Origin: Bordetella sp. LUAb4 | GTDB taxonomy: Bacteria; Pseudomonadota; Gammaproteobacteria; Burkholderiales; Burkholderiaceae_B | Reading direction: 5' to 3' | DNA: 64,000 nt | Assembly (NCBI RefSeq): GCF_021325795.1 | Contig: NZ_JAHPZX010000004.1 | Span: forward strand, 1-64,000 | Part shown: positions 8,922-17,384 of the stretch, piece by piece | How the letters are laid out: every line of letters starts with the position of its first letter | Numbering within the stretch: position 1 is the stretch's first letter | Notes under the pieces: model-generated | The model's input: the letters and a program-made list of their open reading frames with translations, nothing else | What the model was told of the DNA's origin: nothing | The model's database searches: none | Translations under genes and position numbers: made by a program

Positions 8922-9232
8922 GATAGGTTTACGTGGTGGCAAGTGGCAAAAGAAGCGGTAAGGGAGCGGTAAAGGAGCGATCACCGGCGTGGAAAAAGGA
9001 ACGGCAAAGGGCAACGGCAAGAGCAACGGCAAAAGCAACGTAACAGCAAGGCAACCGAGCCGAAACGTCAGCCCATGTGGCGGTAACACTGCGCTTACCT
9101 TGATAGCCTTATCAAGTCAACGACATGATAATCCAGTCATTAGAACGAGGCCCACAGGGATTAGCCCAAAATCGTACAATCGCTGTCGACCATGCCTGCG
9201 CCTGGTCTCGATGTCTCGCGGAGAACATAACT
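8922..9232. other. Divergent intergenic region between the amidotransferase and nfeD
   Basis: No gene is seen. Around 8950-9045 the plus strand is purine-rich with a loose short repeat (GGCAACGGCAA and variants). The nfeD-proximal part holds a palindrome at 9099-9116 and an AT-rich TGATAAT at 9126-9132 that could be a -10 element. Confidence 0.5.
9099..9116. promoter_or_regulatory. Palindromic operator-like site upstream of nfeD
   Basis: CTTGATA (9099-9105) and TATCAAG (9110-9116) are exact inverted arms with a 4-base spacer, lying 117 bp before the nfeD ATG. It sits just upstream of the -10-like TGATAAT, a position suited to a transcription factor. The regulator is unknown. Confidence 0.45.
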
Positions 9233-9670
9233 ATGTGGATCTGGTTCGGATTGGCCGTCCTCGCGCTGATCGGGGAAATCGCCAACGGGACCACCTTTTA
9301 TCTATTGCTGGTGGCTGTTGGGCTGGCGGCGGGTGGTTTGGCCGCGCTAGCCGGTCTGAATATCGAAGCGCAGCTGTTGATCTGCTGCGGCATCGCGCTG
9401 GCGGGATTGTTCATCCTGCGGCGTACCGGGGTATTAAAAAAACGTGAAGTGGACGCCACGCGCAATGCCGATGTCAATCTGGACATCGGCGGCGTGTTGC
9501 GCGTCGACGCCTGGGAAGCCGGCGGCACCGCGCGCGCACAATATCGCGGCGCCAGTTGGCAAGTGGAGCTGGCGCCTGGTTACTCCCCCCAAAGCGGTGA
9601 ATTCGTGATCACGGCGGTACGCGGTAGCAGCTTGATCGTCGCGCCGCGTCCGCTCGTGGCGCGATCCTGA
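9233..9670 (+). CDS. NfeD family membrane protein
   Basis: A 145-residue short NfeD protein: two or three N-terminal membrane segments (WIWFGLAVLALIGEIANGTTFYLLLVAVGLAAGGLAAL and a further one) and a C-terminal OB-fold-like domain of about 70 residues (GVLRVDAWEAGGTARAQYRGASWQVEL). Short NfeD proteins act with SPFH/stomatin-type proteins in membrane quality control and lipid microdomains. The SPFH partner is encoded 44 bp downstream. ATG 9233 has GGAGAA at good spacing. Confidence 0.9.
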   Translation: MWIWFGLAVLALIGEIANGTTFYLLLVAVGLAAGGLAALAGLNIEAQLLICCGIALAGLFILRRTGVLKKREVDATRNADVNLDIGGVLRVDAWEAGGTARAQYRGASWQVELAPGYSPQSGEFVITAVRGSSLIVAPRPLVARS

Positions 9671-9714
9671 ACTCGATCCTGAACTCTCTGCCCGGTATTC
9701 ATAAGGTGCTGACC

Positions 9715-10638
9715 ATGCTTGATCCTTCCTCCATCGTCCTGATCGTCCTGGTGCTGCTGGTGATCCTCATCATCGTGCGGGCGATTGCCATCGTGCCCCA
9801 GCAACATGCCTGGGTGGTCGAGCGGTTAGGCAAGTTCGACCGAGTGCTGTCGCCAGGGGCGGGCTTCGTGATTCCGTTCGTCGAACGCGTGTCCTACAAG
9901 CATTCGCTCAAGGAAATTCCGCTGGACGTACCCAGCCAGGTTTGCATCACGCGGGACAACACGCAGTTGCAGGTCGACGGTGTGCTTTATTTCCAGGTCA
10001 CCGATCCGATGCGTGCCTCCTACGGTTCGTCCAACTATATTTCCGCCATCACCCAGTTGTCGCAGACGACGCTGCGTTCGGTCATCGGCAAGCTGGAATT
10101 GGACCGCACGTTCGAAGAGCGCGAATTCATCAACACCACCATCGTGGCGTCGCTGGATGAAGCGGCCTTGAACTGGGGCGTCAAGGTCTTGCGCTACGAG
10201 ATCAAGGATCTGACCCCGCCCAATGAAATCCTGCGCGCCATGCAGGCCCAGATTACCGCCGAACGGGAAAAACGCGCACTGATCGCGGCCTCCGAGGGCC
10301 GGCGCCAGGAGCAGATCAACATCGCCACCGGCGAGCGCGAAGCGGCGATCGCCCGCTCCGAAGGGGAAAAGCAGGCGCAGATCAACCAGGCGCAGGGCGA
10401 AGCGGCCGCGGTGCTGGCCATCGCCGAGGCCACGTCCAAGGCCATCACCCAGGTGGCCGAAGCCGTGCGCCAGCCCGGCGGCATGGAGGCTGTCAACCTG
10501 AAGGTGGCGGAGCGGTACGTGGAGGCGTTTGGCAACGTTGCCAAGCAGGGCAATACCTTGATCTTGCCGGCCAATGTGGCGGACATGGGCAGCATGGTCG
10601 CCACCGCCATGTCCATCGTCAAAGCGGCGCCCCGCTAG
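9715..10638 (+). CDS. qmcA: SPFH/stomatin-like membrane protease-associated protein
   Basis: A 307-residue QmcA-type SPFH protein. It has one N-terminal membrane segment (residues 3-25), the SPFH/Band 7 domain (about 27-190, VPQQHAWVVERLGKFDRVLSPG...), and a long charged coiled-coil region (about 190-250, EREKRALIAASEGRRQEQIN then Glu/Ala/Gln-rich heptads). Such proteins form membrane oligomers that modulate FtsH and organise lipid domains. Together with NfeD it forms a standard pair. ATG 9715 follows AAGGTG by 6 bases. The first cyclase-like gene starts only 24 bp downstream, so transcription may run on into the six-gene array. Confidence 0.93.
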   Translation: MLDPSSIVLIVLVLLVILIIVRAIAIVPQQHAWVVERLGKFDRVLSPGAGFVIPFVERVSYKHSLKEIPLDVPSQVCITRDNTQLQVDGVLYFQVTDPMRASYGSSNYISAITQLSQTTLRSVIGKLELDRTFEEREFINTTIVASLDEAALNWGVKVLRYEIKDLTPPNEILRAMQAQITAEREKRALIAASEGRRQEQINIATGEREAAIARSEGEKQAQINQAQGEAAAVLAIAEATSKAITQVAEAVRQPGGMEAVNLKVAERYVEAFGNVAKQGNTLILPANVADMGSMVATAMSIVKAAPR

Positions 10639-10662
10639 GGCTGCGGCCGCGCGCGGACGAAC

Positions 10663-11811
10663 ATGCTCGGAGTCACCACGCTATTCATTGTGATGGGCTT
10701 GGCCAGCCTGCTCATGTTGGGCGTGCTGGGTTCGCTTACGCGCAGCGGAATCACTGGCGTCAAGGCTTGTATCCAGGCGTCCTTCACCACCGCGACAGGG
10801 ATATTGCTGATCGCCGCCCAGCCGGTCTTGCCGGCCATCGTCGGCGTCATCGTCGCCAATATGCTGATGGGCCTGGGCATGGTCATGTACTTCGTGGCGG
10901 TGCGGCAGTTCTTCGACCGGCCCCTGCCTGTGATCAACCTGGCCTTGGTGCTGTTGGTGGAGCTGATCGGGCTGGTGCTGCTGTGGTACGTCTGGCGCGA
11001 CTTCACCAGCCGCGTCGTGCTCGTGTCCGCCATCTATTCAGCCTTGGCGGCGGCTGTGGGGATTACCGTGCTGCGCGAGCGGCCGTATCACCGGCCGGCT
11101 TATCCCTATATGTTCACGGTGGGCGTGTCGATGTTCGTGGCGGTGGGCTACGCCGTGCGGGCGGTGGTCTATCTGCTGCGCATCGACAGCGTCGAATCGC
11201 TGGCCCAGTCTTCGCCCGTGCAGATCGCCTTTCTGGTAGTGGGCATCATGGCGCTGCCGGGCATGACATTGGCGATGATCCTGATGATCCACGATCGCAT
11301 GCTGTCCGAGCGCGAGACCGAGGTGAATACCGATTATCTGACTGGGGTGCTGTCGCGCAAGGCGTGGTGGCTGCTGGCGGAAAAAATCGTGGCCCGTGCC
11401 GCGCGCAATGACCAGAGGCTTTCCCTGCTGATGCTGGACATCGACCGCTTCAAGCAGATCAACGACACGTACGGCCACCTGCTGGGCGATGCGGTGCTGC
11501 AGCATTTCGGTACCACGGCCGTGGAAGTGCTACCCGACGAAGACATCGTGGGGCGGATTGGTGGCGAGGAGTTCGCCGTGCTTTTCCCGGACACCCGCAT
11601 CGATGCGGCGCTGTTCGCCAGCGACAAACTGCTGCATTTCGTGCGGGGATGCTCATGCAACTACGGCAGTTGGTCCATCGGCTACACGTTCAGTGGCGGC
11701 CTGGTGGAATGGGATGGGGAAGAAAGCGCGCAGGCGATGGCCCAGCGCGCCGATCAGGCCTTGTACGCCGCCAAGGATGGCGGCAGGGATCGCATCGTGG
11801 CACATCGCTAA
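10663..11811 (+). CDS. Membrane diguanylate cyclase, array member 1 (intact GGEEF, no I-site)
   Basis: A 382-residue protein. Residues 1 to about 205 form six or seven membrane segments with family motifs RSGITGVKA, VRQFF, WYVWRDF, RPAYPYMF and HDRML. Residues about 215-380 are a GGDEF domain. The active-site elements are canonical: DIDRFKQINDTYGH with GD following, and GGEEF at 300-304. It should make cyclic-di-GMP from two GTP. The inhibitory RxxD site that usually sits five residues before GGEEF is absent (PDED at that position), so product feedback through it is not expected. It is the only array member with an intact catalytic motif. It starts 24 bp after qmcA with a weak ribosome binding site, suggesting coupling. 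Confidence 0.92.
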   Translation: MLGVTTLFIVMGLASLLMLGVLGSLTRSGITGVKACIQASFTTATGILLIAAQPVLPAIVGVIVANMLMGLGMVMYFVAVRQFFDRPLPVINLALVLLVELIGLVLLWYVWRDFTSRVVLVSAIYSALAAAVGITVLRERPYHRPAYPYMFTVGVSMFVAVGYAVRAVVYLLRIDSVESLAQSSPVQIAFLVVGIMALPGMTLAMILMIHDRMLSERETEVNTDYLTGVLSRKAWWLLAEKIVARAARNDQRLSLLMLDIDRFKQINDTYGHLLGDAVLQHFGTTAVEVLPDEDIVGRIGGEEFAVLFPDTRIDAALFASDKLLHFVRGCSCNYGSWSIGYTFSGGLVEWDGEESAQAMAQRADQALYAAKDGGRDRIVAHR

Positions 11812-11835
11812 GCGATCTGGGGGAGAACTGGCGGA

Positions 11836-13002
11836 ATGATCAGCCCCACGATCATGATGATCATCGCGATGCTGGCCTGCATGCTCATGCTGGGGGCCAT
11901 GGGGACGCTGTCGCATACGGGCACGCCGGGGGTGCTGGCCTGCCTGCGCGCCACGGCGTTGACGGTCATTTCGATCTTTCTTCTTGCGTCGCAGCCCCTG
12001 CTGCCGCCGCTGATAGGCGTCGTGGTGGGCAATACCCTGGGGGGCGCCGCGACGACGCTGTACCTGGTTGCGGCATTGCAGTTTTTCGGCCGCCCCGTGC
12101 CCGCGCGGGGCCTGGTGGCTATCGTCCTGCTGGAGGCCGCCGGACTGGCGATCTTCTGGTACGTCTGGCGCGATTTCGCCATCAGGATCGTCATCATCTC
12201 GGTGATGCATTGCACATTGACGGCCGCGATTGCCGTCAACGCCTGGCGCTACCGCCCGCTGAACCGGCCTGCCTATCCCTATATGTTCATGCTGGGGATG
12301 GCGGCGCTGCAGGCAGTCGCCCATGCCGTGCGCGCGGTGGTTTACCTGCTGCGCCTGGACAATATCGACGCCTTGCACCAGATGTCGCCTCTTCACATGG
12401 TGTTCCTGTCGGTGGATCTGGTAACCCTGCCTGGCCTGACGCTGGGCATGATCATCATGGTGCATGACCGCATGCTGTCCGTCCGCGAGCTCGAGGTTGG
12501 CATGGACAGCTCGACCGGTGCGCTGTCGCGCAAGGCGTGGTGGCTGCTGGCGGAAAAAACCGTGGTCCGCGCCACCCGCAACAATCAGCGGTTCTGTGTG
12601 CTGGTGCTGGAGATCGATCGTTTCCTGCAGATCAACCAGACGTACGGGCGGCTGCTTGCGGAGGCGGTACTGCAGCATTTCGCCGCGCTGGCGGCCGACG
12701 TGCTGCGCGAAGAGGATCTCATCGGGCGCATCGACGGTGAGAAATTCGCCATCCTCTATCCCGATATCCGCCTGGATGCCGCGCACTCCGTCAGCGAAAA
12801 CCTGTTGCAGGCGGTGCGGGAAAACGCTTGTGCGTATGGCAATTGGTCCATCGGCTACACCTTCAGCGCCGGCCTGGTGCAATGGGACGGGCGGGAAAGC
12901 GCGCAAGAGGTGACTGAACGCGCCGAACAGGCGCTCTATCGTGCCAGCGCAGGCGGTCGTGATCGCATCGTGGCGCAACGACAACTCCAGGGGGCTGGAT
13001 AA
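11836..13002 (+). CDS. Membrane GGDEF-like protein, array member 2 (degenerate DGEKF, RxxD kept)
   Basis: A 388-residue paralogue of the preceding gene with the same layout: multi-pass N-terminus, then a GGDEF-like domain. The signature is DGEKF at residues 300-304 instead of GGEEF. Other catalytic positions are also altered: EIDRF instead of DIDRF, and YGRLLAE where the active enzyme has YGHLLGD. Cyclase activity is therefore very unlikely. The sequence REED at 291-294 matches the RxxD inhibitory site with the usual five-residue spacing, so it may bind cyclic-di-GMP as a receptor. It starts 24 bp after member 1 with GGGGGAGA upstream and ends 3 bp before member 3. Confidence 0.9.
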   Translation: MISPTIMMIIAMLACMLMLGAMGTLSHTGTPGVLACLRATALTVISIFLLASQPLLPPLIGVVVGNTLGGAATTLYLVAALQFFGRPVPARGLVAIVLLEAAGLAIFWYVWRDFAIRIVIISVMHCTLTAAIAVNAWRYRPLNRPAYPYMFMLGMAALQAVAHAVRAVVYLLRLDNIDALHQMSPLHMVFLSVDLVTLPGLTLGMIIMVHDRMLSVRELEVGMDSSTGALSRKAWWLLAEKTVVRATRNNQRFCVLVLEIDRFLQINQTYGRLLAEAVLQHFAALAADVLREEDLIGRIDGEKFAILYPDIRLDAAHSVSENLLQAVRENACAYGNWSIGYTFSAGLVQWDGRESAQEVTERAEQALYRASAGGRDRIVAQRQLQGAG

Positions 13003-13005
13003 GCC

Positions 13006-14166
13006 ATGCCGACACCCGCGCTTTTGTTGGCCTCTTCGGCCTTCGTCTGCCTGTTGATGATAGGGGTGCTGTGGTCGCTCGCGCGCAACAACATTCCGGG
13101 CGTCAAGGCCTGTGCGTTGTCCGCGCTGCTGTTCTGCGGTTCCGTCTTCATGCTGGCGGGGCAGCCCTACCTGCCCTGGTGGCTGGGCATCATCGTCGCC
13201 AACACCATGCTGGGCGCCGCCATGGTGATGTATTTTGTCGCGATGCGGCAGTTTTTCGGCCGCCCCGTGTCGGTCGTGGCCCTGATCGTCGTGATCGTGC
13301 TGGAAGTCGCGGGACTGATTGTGTTCTGGTGCGTCTGGCGCGATTTCGGTATTCGCATCGTGATCGTGTCCGGCCTGATCAGTGGCATGGCCTGCGCCAC
13401 GGCGGCGACCGTTGTGCGGTACCGGCCCCTGCACCGTCCGGCCTATCCCTACATGCTGGCGCTAAGCATGTTGATGCTGCTGGCGGTGATCCACGCCGTG
13501 CGCGTGACTTTCTATCTGCTGAACCTGGATCCTGTCCAGTCGGTAGGGCAGTCGTCGGTGTTTCAGACGATCTTTCTTTCGGTTGGGCTGTTGGCCAGGC
13601 CCGGGCTGATCCTGGCCATGATCCTGATGGCCTATGACCGCATGTTGAGCGAACGTGAGACCGAAGCCAACACCGATGCGCTGACGGGTGTTCTGTCGCG
13701 CAAGGCGTGGTGGCTGATGGCCGGAAAAACCGTAGCCGGTGCTGCCCGCAATGCCAAGCGGCTGTCCGTGTTGGTGCTCGATATCGACCGATTCGCGCAC
13801 GTCAACGAGACGTATGGCCCGCAGTTGGGCGATGCCGTACTGCGGCATTTCGCGGGACTGGCGACCAACGTCTTGCGGCAAGAGGATTTGATCGGACGCA
13901 TAGGCGGCGAAAAATTCGCCGTTCTTTTCCCTGACACCCCCATCGATGCCGCGCGGCTGGCCAGCGAGAAATTGCTGCAGGCGGTGCGCGGCGAAGCCTG
14001 CATCCACGGCAGTTGGTCCATCGGCTATGTATTCAGCGCCGGGCTGGTGCAGTGGGACGGCCAGGAAAGCGCGCAGGCCTTGGTGGAACGCGCCCATCTG
14101 GCGTTGGCGGCGGCCAAGCGCGGCGGGCGGGATCGTATCGTGACACAGGGCGAAGCCGAAGTTTGA
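13006..14166 (+). CDS. Membrane GGDEF-like protein, array member 3 (degenerate GGEKF, RxxD kept)
   Basis: A 386-residue paralogue starting MPTPALLL. The membrane part spans about residues 1-205 with ARNNIPGVKA, MRQFFGRP, WCVWRDF and RPAYPYM. The GGDEF-like domain has GGEKF at 300-304, with Lys where the second acidic residue should be, and FAHVNETYGPQLGD instead of FKQINDTYGHLLGD, so catalysis is doubtful. RQED at 291-294 is an RxxD site. The stop of member 2 is 3 bp upstream. Its start region is almost identical to that of member 5, pointing to duplication of a two-gene block. Confidence 0.9.
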   Translation: MPTPALLLASSAFVCLLMIGVLWSLARNNIPGVKACALSALLFCGSVFMLAGQPYLPWWLGIIVANTMLGAAMVMYFVAMRQFFGRPVSVVALIVVIVLEVAGLIVFWCVWRDFGIRIVIVSGLISGMACATAATVVRYRPLHRPAYPYMLALSMLMLLAVIHAVRVTFYLLNLDPVQSVGQSSVFQTIFLSVGLLARPGLILAMILMAYDRMLSERETEANTDALTGVLSRKAWWLMAGKTVAGAARNAKRLSVLVLDIDRFAHVNETYGPQLGDAVLRHFAGLATNVLRQEDLIGRIGGEKFAVLFPDTPIDAARLASEKLLQAVRGEACIHGSWSIGYVFSAGLVQWDGQESAQALVERAHLALAAAKRGGRDRIVTQGEAEV

Positions 14167-14183
14167 ACCGGAGCTAAGAAAAC

Positions 14184-14882
14184 ATGCCTACACCTACCCT
14201 ATGGCTCATCATCGCTGTATCCATCTGCACCTTGATGACGGGTGTATTGTTCTCCCTCTACCGCAGTGGTATCGCGGGTGTCAAGACCAGCGCCTGGGCG
14301 GACGCCGTCAGCTTGATCGGCGTCTCGTTCAATATGTCGATGCCGCTGAATCCGCTGATCCCGTGGCTGCCGTTCAATCTGTTGGGCAATACGCTGTTCG
14401 GTATCGGCATGATATTGACGTTCGCGGGCGTGCGGCAGTTCTTTCGTTTGCGCGTGCCGTGGGTGGCGTTGGGGGTGCTGGCGGTGGCGTATGTCGTGCC
14501 CTTGATCCTGCTCTGGTATGTTTGGCCGAACTGGCCTCTTCGCACGGCCATCGTTTCCGGGACGCGAGGCGTGGTGTCACTGATCATCGCGGCGACGGTG
14601 CTGCGGTATCGGCCCAGGGATCGCGGGGCGTTTCCCTATCTCTTCATGGCGGTGATGGCGATCGGCCTGGGCCTGACGCTGACGTGGCGCTCCGCGATGT
14701 ACCTGTTCGGTGTGGACACGATCCAGACGCTGCAAACGCCGTCCACGATCCAGAATATCTATTTCATCCTGGGCCTGATAACGTGGCCCGGCTCGCAACT
14801 TGGCGTCGTCATGATGATTCACGACCGTTTGCTGGAACAAGGCGGCAGGAAAGTCCGGCTGGGAAAGCGGCCGTTACCGTGA
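14184..14882 (+). CDS. Membrane sensor-domain protein without GGDEF, array member 4
   Basis: A 232-residue protein consisting only of the multi-pass domain shared by the array: SLYRSGIAGVK, VRQFF, WYVWPNW, RGAFPYLF, and the end motif MMIHDRLLEQ followed by a short basic tail. It stops where its paralogues enter the GGDEF domain. Only 49 bp separate its stop from the next start, so there is no hidden GGDEF remnant. It has GGAG 12 bases before its ATG. Its closest relative in the window is member 6. It could pair with its full-length neighbours as a sensing subunit or modulator, which is inference. Confidence 0.85.
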   Translation: MPTPTLWLIIAVSICTLMTGVLFSLYRSGIAGVKTSAWADAVSLIGVSFNMSMPLNPLIPWLPFNLLGNTLFGIGMILTFAGVRQFFRLRVPWVALGVLAVAYVVPLILLWYVWPNWPLRTAIVSGTRGVVSLIIAATVLRYRPRDRGAFPYLFMAVMAIGLGLTLTWRSAMYLFGVDTIQTLQTPSTIQNIYFILGLITWPGSQLGVVMMIHDRLLEQGGRKVRLGKRPLP

Positions 14883-14931
14883 CCGTGGTCGCAGCGTGGT
14901 CTTGCGTCAATCAAGGGGAGCTGGATAAGCC

Positions 14932-16095
14932 ATGCCGACACCCGCGCTATTGATGGCGGCCACGGCCGTGGTCGACCTGCTGATGATAGGGGTGCTGTGG
15001 TCGCTCGCGCGCAATAACATCCCGGGGGTCAAGGCCTGCGCCTTGTCCGCGGGGTTATCCAGCATCTCCATCTTCATGCTCGCGGGGCAGCCTTACCTGC
15101 CGGGGCTGATCGGCATCGTCTGCGCCAACACCATGCTGGGCGCCGCCATGGCGCTGTATCTCGTCGCGCTGTGCCAATTCTTCAACCGCCCCGTGCCGGC
15201 CGTGCCTCTGATCTTGGTCATCGCGCTGGAAATGATCGGACTGATATTGTTCTGGTACGCCTGGCGCGATCTCGGTATCCGCATCGTGATCGTGTCAGGC
15301 GTGCTCAGTGGCCTGGCCTGCGCTTCGGCGGCGGTCGTCCTGCACAATCGGCCGCTGCACCGCCCGGCCTATTCCTATGGGTTCACGCTGGGCGTGGCGA
15401 TGCTGGTGGCAGTGGTCCACGCGGTGCGTGCGACCACCTATCTGCTTGACCTGGACCCCATCGAGTCGATGGCGCAGTCGTCGATGTTCCAGACGGTGTT
15501 TTTGTCCGTCGGCCTGTTGGCCACGCCTGGGCTGATCCTGGCGATGATACTCATGGCATACGACCGCATGTTGAGCGAGCGCGAGACCGAAGCCAATACC
15601 GATGCCCTGACGGGCGTGCTGTCGCGCAAGGCCTGGTGGCTGCTGGCCCGGAAAACCGTTGCCGGCGCCACCCGTAACGCCAAACGCTTGTCCTTGCTGT
15701 TGCTCGACATCGACCGCTTCGCGCACGTCAACGAGACGTACGGCCCGCAGTTGGGCGATGCGGTGCTGCGGCATTTCGCGGCACTGGCAACCGATGTCCT
15801 GCGGGAAGAGGATTTGATCGGGCGCGTCGATGGCGAAAAGTTCGCCGTTCTCTTTCCCGATACGCCTATGGATATCGCGTTGCGGGCCAGCGATAAGTTG
15901 CTGCGCGCGGTGCGCGGCGAAGCATGCACCCACGGCAACTGGTCCATCGGCTACGCCTTCAGCGCCGGTCTGGTGCAATGGGATGGCCGGGAGAACGCGC
16001 AAGCCTTCATGGAACGCGCCCATCTGGCGCTGGCAGCCGCCAAGGAGGACGGACGAGATCGCATCGTGGCGCATTGCTCGAATTTGAACGATTGA
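14932..16095 (+). CDS. Membrane GGDEF-like protein, array member 5 (degenerate DGEKF, RxxD kept)
   Basis: A 387-residue paralogue starting MPTPALLM. The N-terminal membrane domain has ARNNIPGVKA, WYAWRDL and RPAYSYGF. The GGDEF-like domain has DGEKF at 300-304 and FAHVNETYGPQLGD, both unlike active cyclases, but keeps DIDRF and an RxxD site, REED, at 291-294. It most closely matches member 3. The leader (a G-run, CTGGATAAGCC, then ATGCCGACACCCGCGCT) is shared with member 3, including non-coding bases, which indicates a fairly recent duplication. Confidence 0.9.
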   Translation: MPTPALLMAATAVVDLLMIGVLWSLARNNIPGVKACALSAGLSSISIFMLAGQPYLPGLIGIVCANTMLGAAMALYLVALCQFFNRPVPAVPLILVIALEMIGLILFWYAWRDLGIRIVIVSGVLSGLACASAAVVLHNRPLHRPAYSYGFTLGVAMLVAVVHAVRATTYLLDLDPIESMAQSSMFQTVFLSVGLLATPGLILAMILMAYDRMLSERETEANTDALTGVLSRKAWWLLARKTVAGATRNAKRLSLLLLDIDRFAHVNETYGPQLGDAVLRHFAALATDVLREEDLIGRVDGEKFAVLFPDTPMDIALRASDKLLRAVRGEACTHGNWSIGYAFSAGLVQWDGRENAQAFMERAHLALAAAKEDGRDRIVAHCSNLND

Positions 16096-16112
16096 AACGG
16101 GGAGAGAAGATC

Positions 16113-16820
16113 GTGCCTACACCAACCTTGTGGCTCATCGTCGTACTAGTCATCTGCCTGCTGATGATGGGCGTGACGTTTTCGCTGTACCGCACTGGCA
16201 TCGCCGGCGTGAAGATGTGTGCCTGGGCCGCGGCGGTGTCTTGTGTCGGGGTGGCATTCAACACCGCGATACCCCTGTACCCGAACTTGCCGCTGGGACT
16301 CGTGGGAAGCACGTTGTTCGGCATCGGCATGCCGCTTTCCTTCGTCGGCCTGCGGCAATTCTTTGGCTTGAGCGTGCCTTGGCGGTCCCTGGTCGTGTTG
16401 ACGGTGGCGTATGTGACCGTGCTGGTCCTGTACTACTACGTCTGGCCGCAGTGGGCCACGCGCACGGCTACCGTATCGGCCCTGCGTGGCCTGATGTCGA
16501 TCCTGGTCGCCATTCTGGTATTGCGCCGCCGGCCCCGGCACCGCCCGGCTTATCCCTACTGGTTCACCGTGGTGATGGCGGCCGGGCTCGGCCTGATGCA
16601 CACGTGGCGGGCCAGCGTGTATTTCCTGCGGCTGGATTCGATCAATGCCTTGTCACAGGGGTCGACGGTGCAGAACATCTACTTCGTCGTGGGCCTGGTG
16701 ACGTTGCCTGGCGTGCTGCTCGGCATCATCATGATGATCCATGACCGGATGCTGGACCAACGCGCCAACAAGGCCCGCGTGGAGCGGCACAATGCGAGCC
16801 TGGACGCACGCGGCGGCTGA
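16113..16820 (+). CDS. Membrane sensor-domain protein without GGDEF, array member 6
   Basis: A 235-residue protein made only of the array's membrane domain, starting with GTG in MPTPTLWLI context. It has SLYRTGIAGVK, LRQFFGLSVPW, YYVWPQW, RPAYPYWF and MMIHDRMLDQ. The GTG at 16113 is chosen because the preceding GGGGAGAGAAG is a good ribosome binding site and the resulting N-terminus matches member 4. It ends 28 bp before the convergent smpB gene. With member 5 it mirrors the member 3-member 4 pair. Confidence 0.85.
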   Translation: MPTPTLWLIVVLVICLLMMGVTFSLYRTGIAGVKMCAWAAAVSCVGVAFNTAIPLYPNLPLGLVGSTLFGIGMPLSFVGLRQFFGLSVPWRSLVVLTVAYVTVLVLYYYVWPQWATRTATVSALRGLMSILVAILVLRRRPRHRPAYPYWFTVVMAAGLGLMHTWRASVYFLRLDSINALSQGSTVQNIYFVVGLVTLPGVLLGIIMMIHDRMLDQRANKARVERHNASLDARGG

Positions 16821-16848
16821 TTTCGGCACGCGGCTGCCGACCTTGCCG

Positions 16849-17316
16849 TCAGTCGTCGCGGCGGGCGTTACGCGTGTCGTGCTTCATCAAGCGTTCCTTC
16901 TCGCGCGCCCAGTCCTTGTCGCGCGAGGTGTCCCGCTTGTCGTGCAGCTTCTTGCCGCGCCCCAGCGCGAAGTCCAGCTTGATGCGGCCGTTCTTGTAGT
17001 GCAGATTCAGCGGCACCAGCGCGTAGCCGCGTTGCTCCACCTTGCCGATCAACTTGCTGATTTCCTCGGCCTTGAGCAGCAGTTTGCGCGTGCGCGTGGC
17101 GTCCGGATGGACGTGCGTGGAGGCGGTCGGCAAAGGGCTGACGTGCATGTTCAGGAGAAACAATTCGCCATTGCGCACGATGACGTGGCTGTCGGCCAAT
17201 TGCACCCGGTTGTCACGGATCGACTTGACCTCCCAGCCCTCCAGGACCAGGCCGGCTTCGTAGCGGTCCTCGATGAAGTACTCGTGGCTTGCTTTGCGAT
17301 TATCAATGATGCTCAT
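16849..17316 (-). CDS. smpB: SsrA-binding protein
   Basis: A 155-residue SmpB, the usual length. It binds transfer-messenger RNA and brings it to stalled ribosomes for trans-translation. The conserved start MSIIDNRKA-x-HEYFI, the core [11 protein letters not shown] and [12 protein letters not shown], and the basic C-terminal tail ([11 protein letters not shown] then [11 protein letters not shown]) are all present. ATG 17316 gives the family N-terminus; a GTG five codons upstream is the alternative. It is divergent from ratA across 68 bp. Confidence 0.97.
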   Translation of the reverse strand: MSIIDNRKASHEYFIEDRYEAGLVLEGWEVKSIRDNRVQLADSHVIVRNGELFLLNMHVSPLPTASTHVHPDATRTRKLLLKAEEISKLIGKVEQRGYALVPLNLHYKNGRIKLDFALGRGKKLHDKRDTSRDKDWAREKERLMKHDTRNARRDD

Positions 17317-17384
17317 GGGGGTCCGGCGCATGCCGGCGCGTATAGCCGGTAAAATCCTGTCATTCTAGCCATTTGCGATAGTCG

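Noticed and set aside
11653-13434. Long open frame antisense to array members 1 to 3 (593 residues)
   Set aside because: It runs opposite to clear genes, is His/Gln/Arg-rich as expected from high-GC antisense, and has no domain.
14184-14882. Array member 4 as a frameshifted or truncated pseudogene
   Set aside because: Only 49 bp follow before the next gene, with no GGDEF remnant in any frame, and member 6 has the same architecture.
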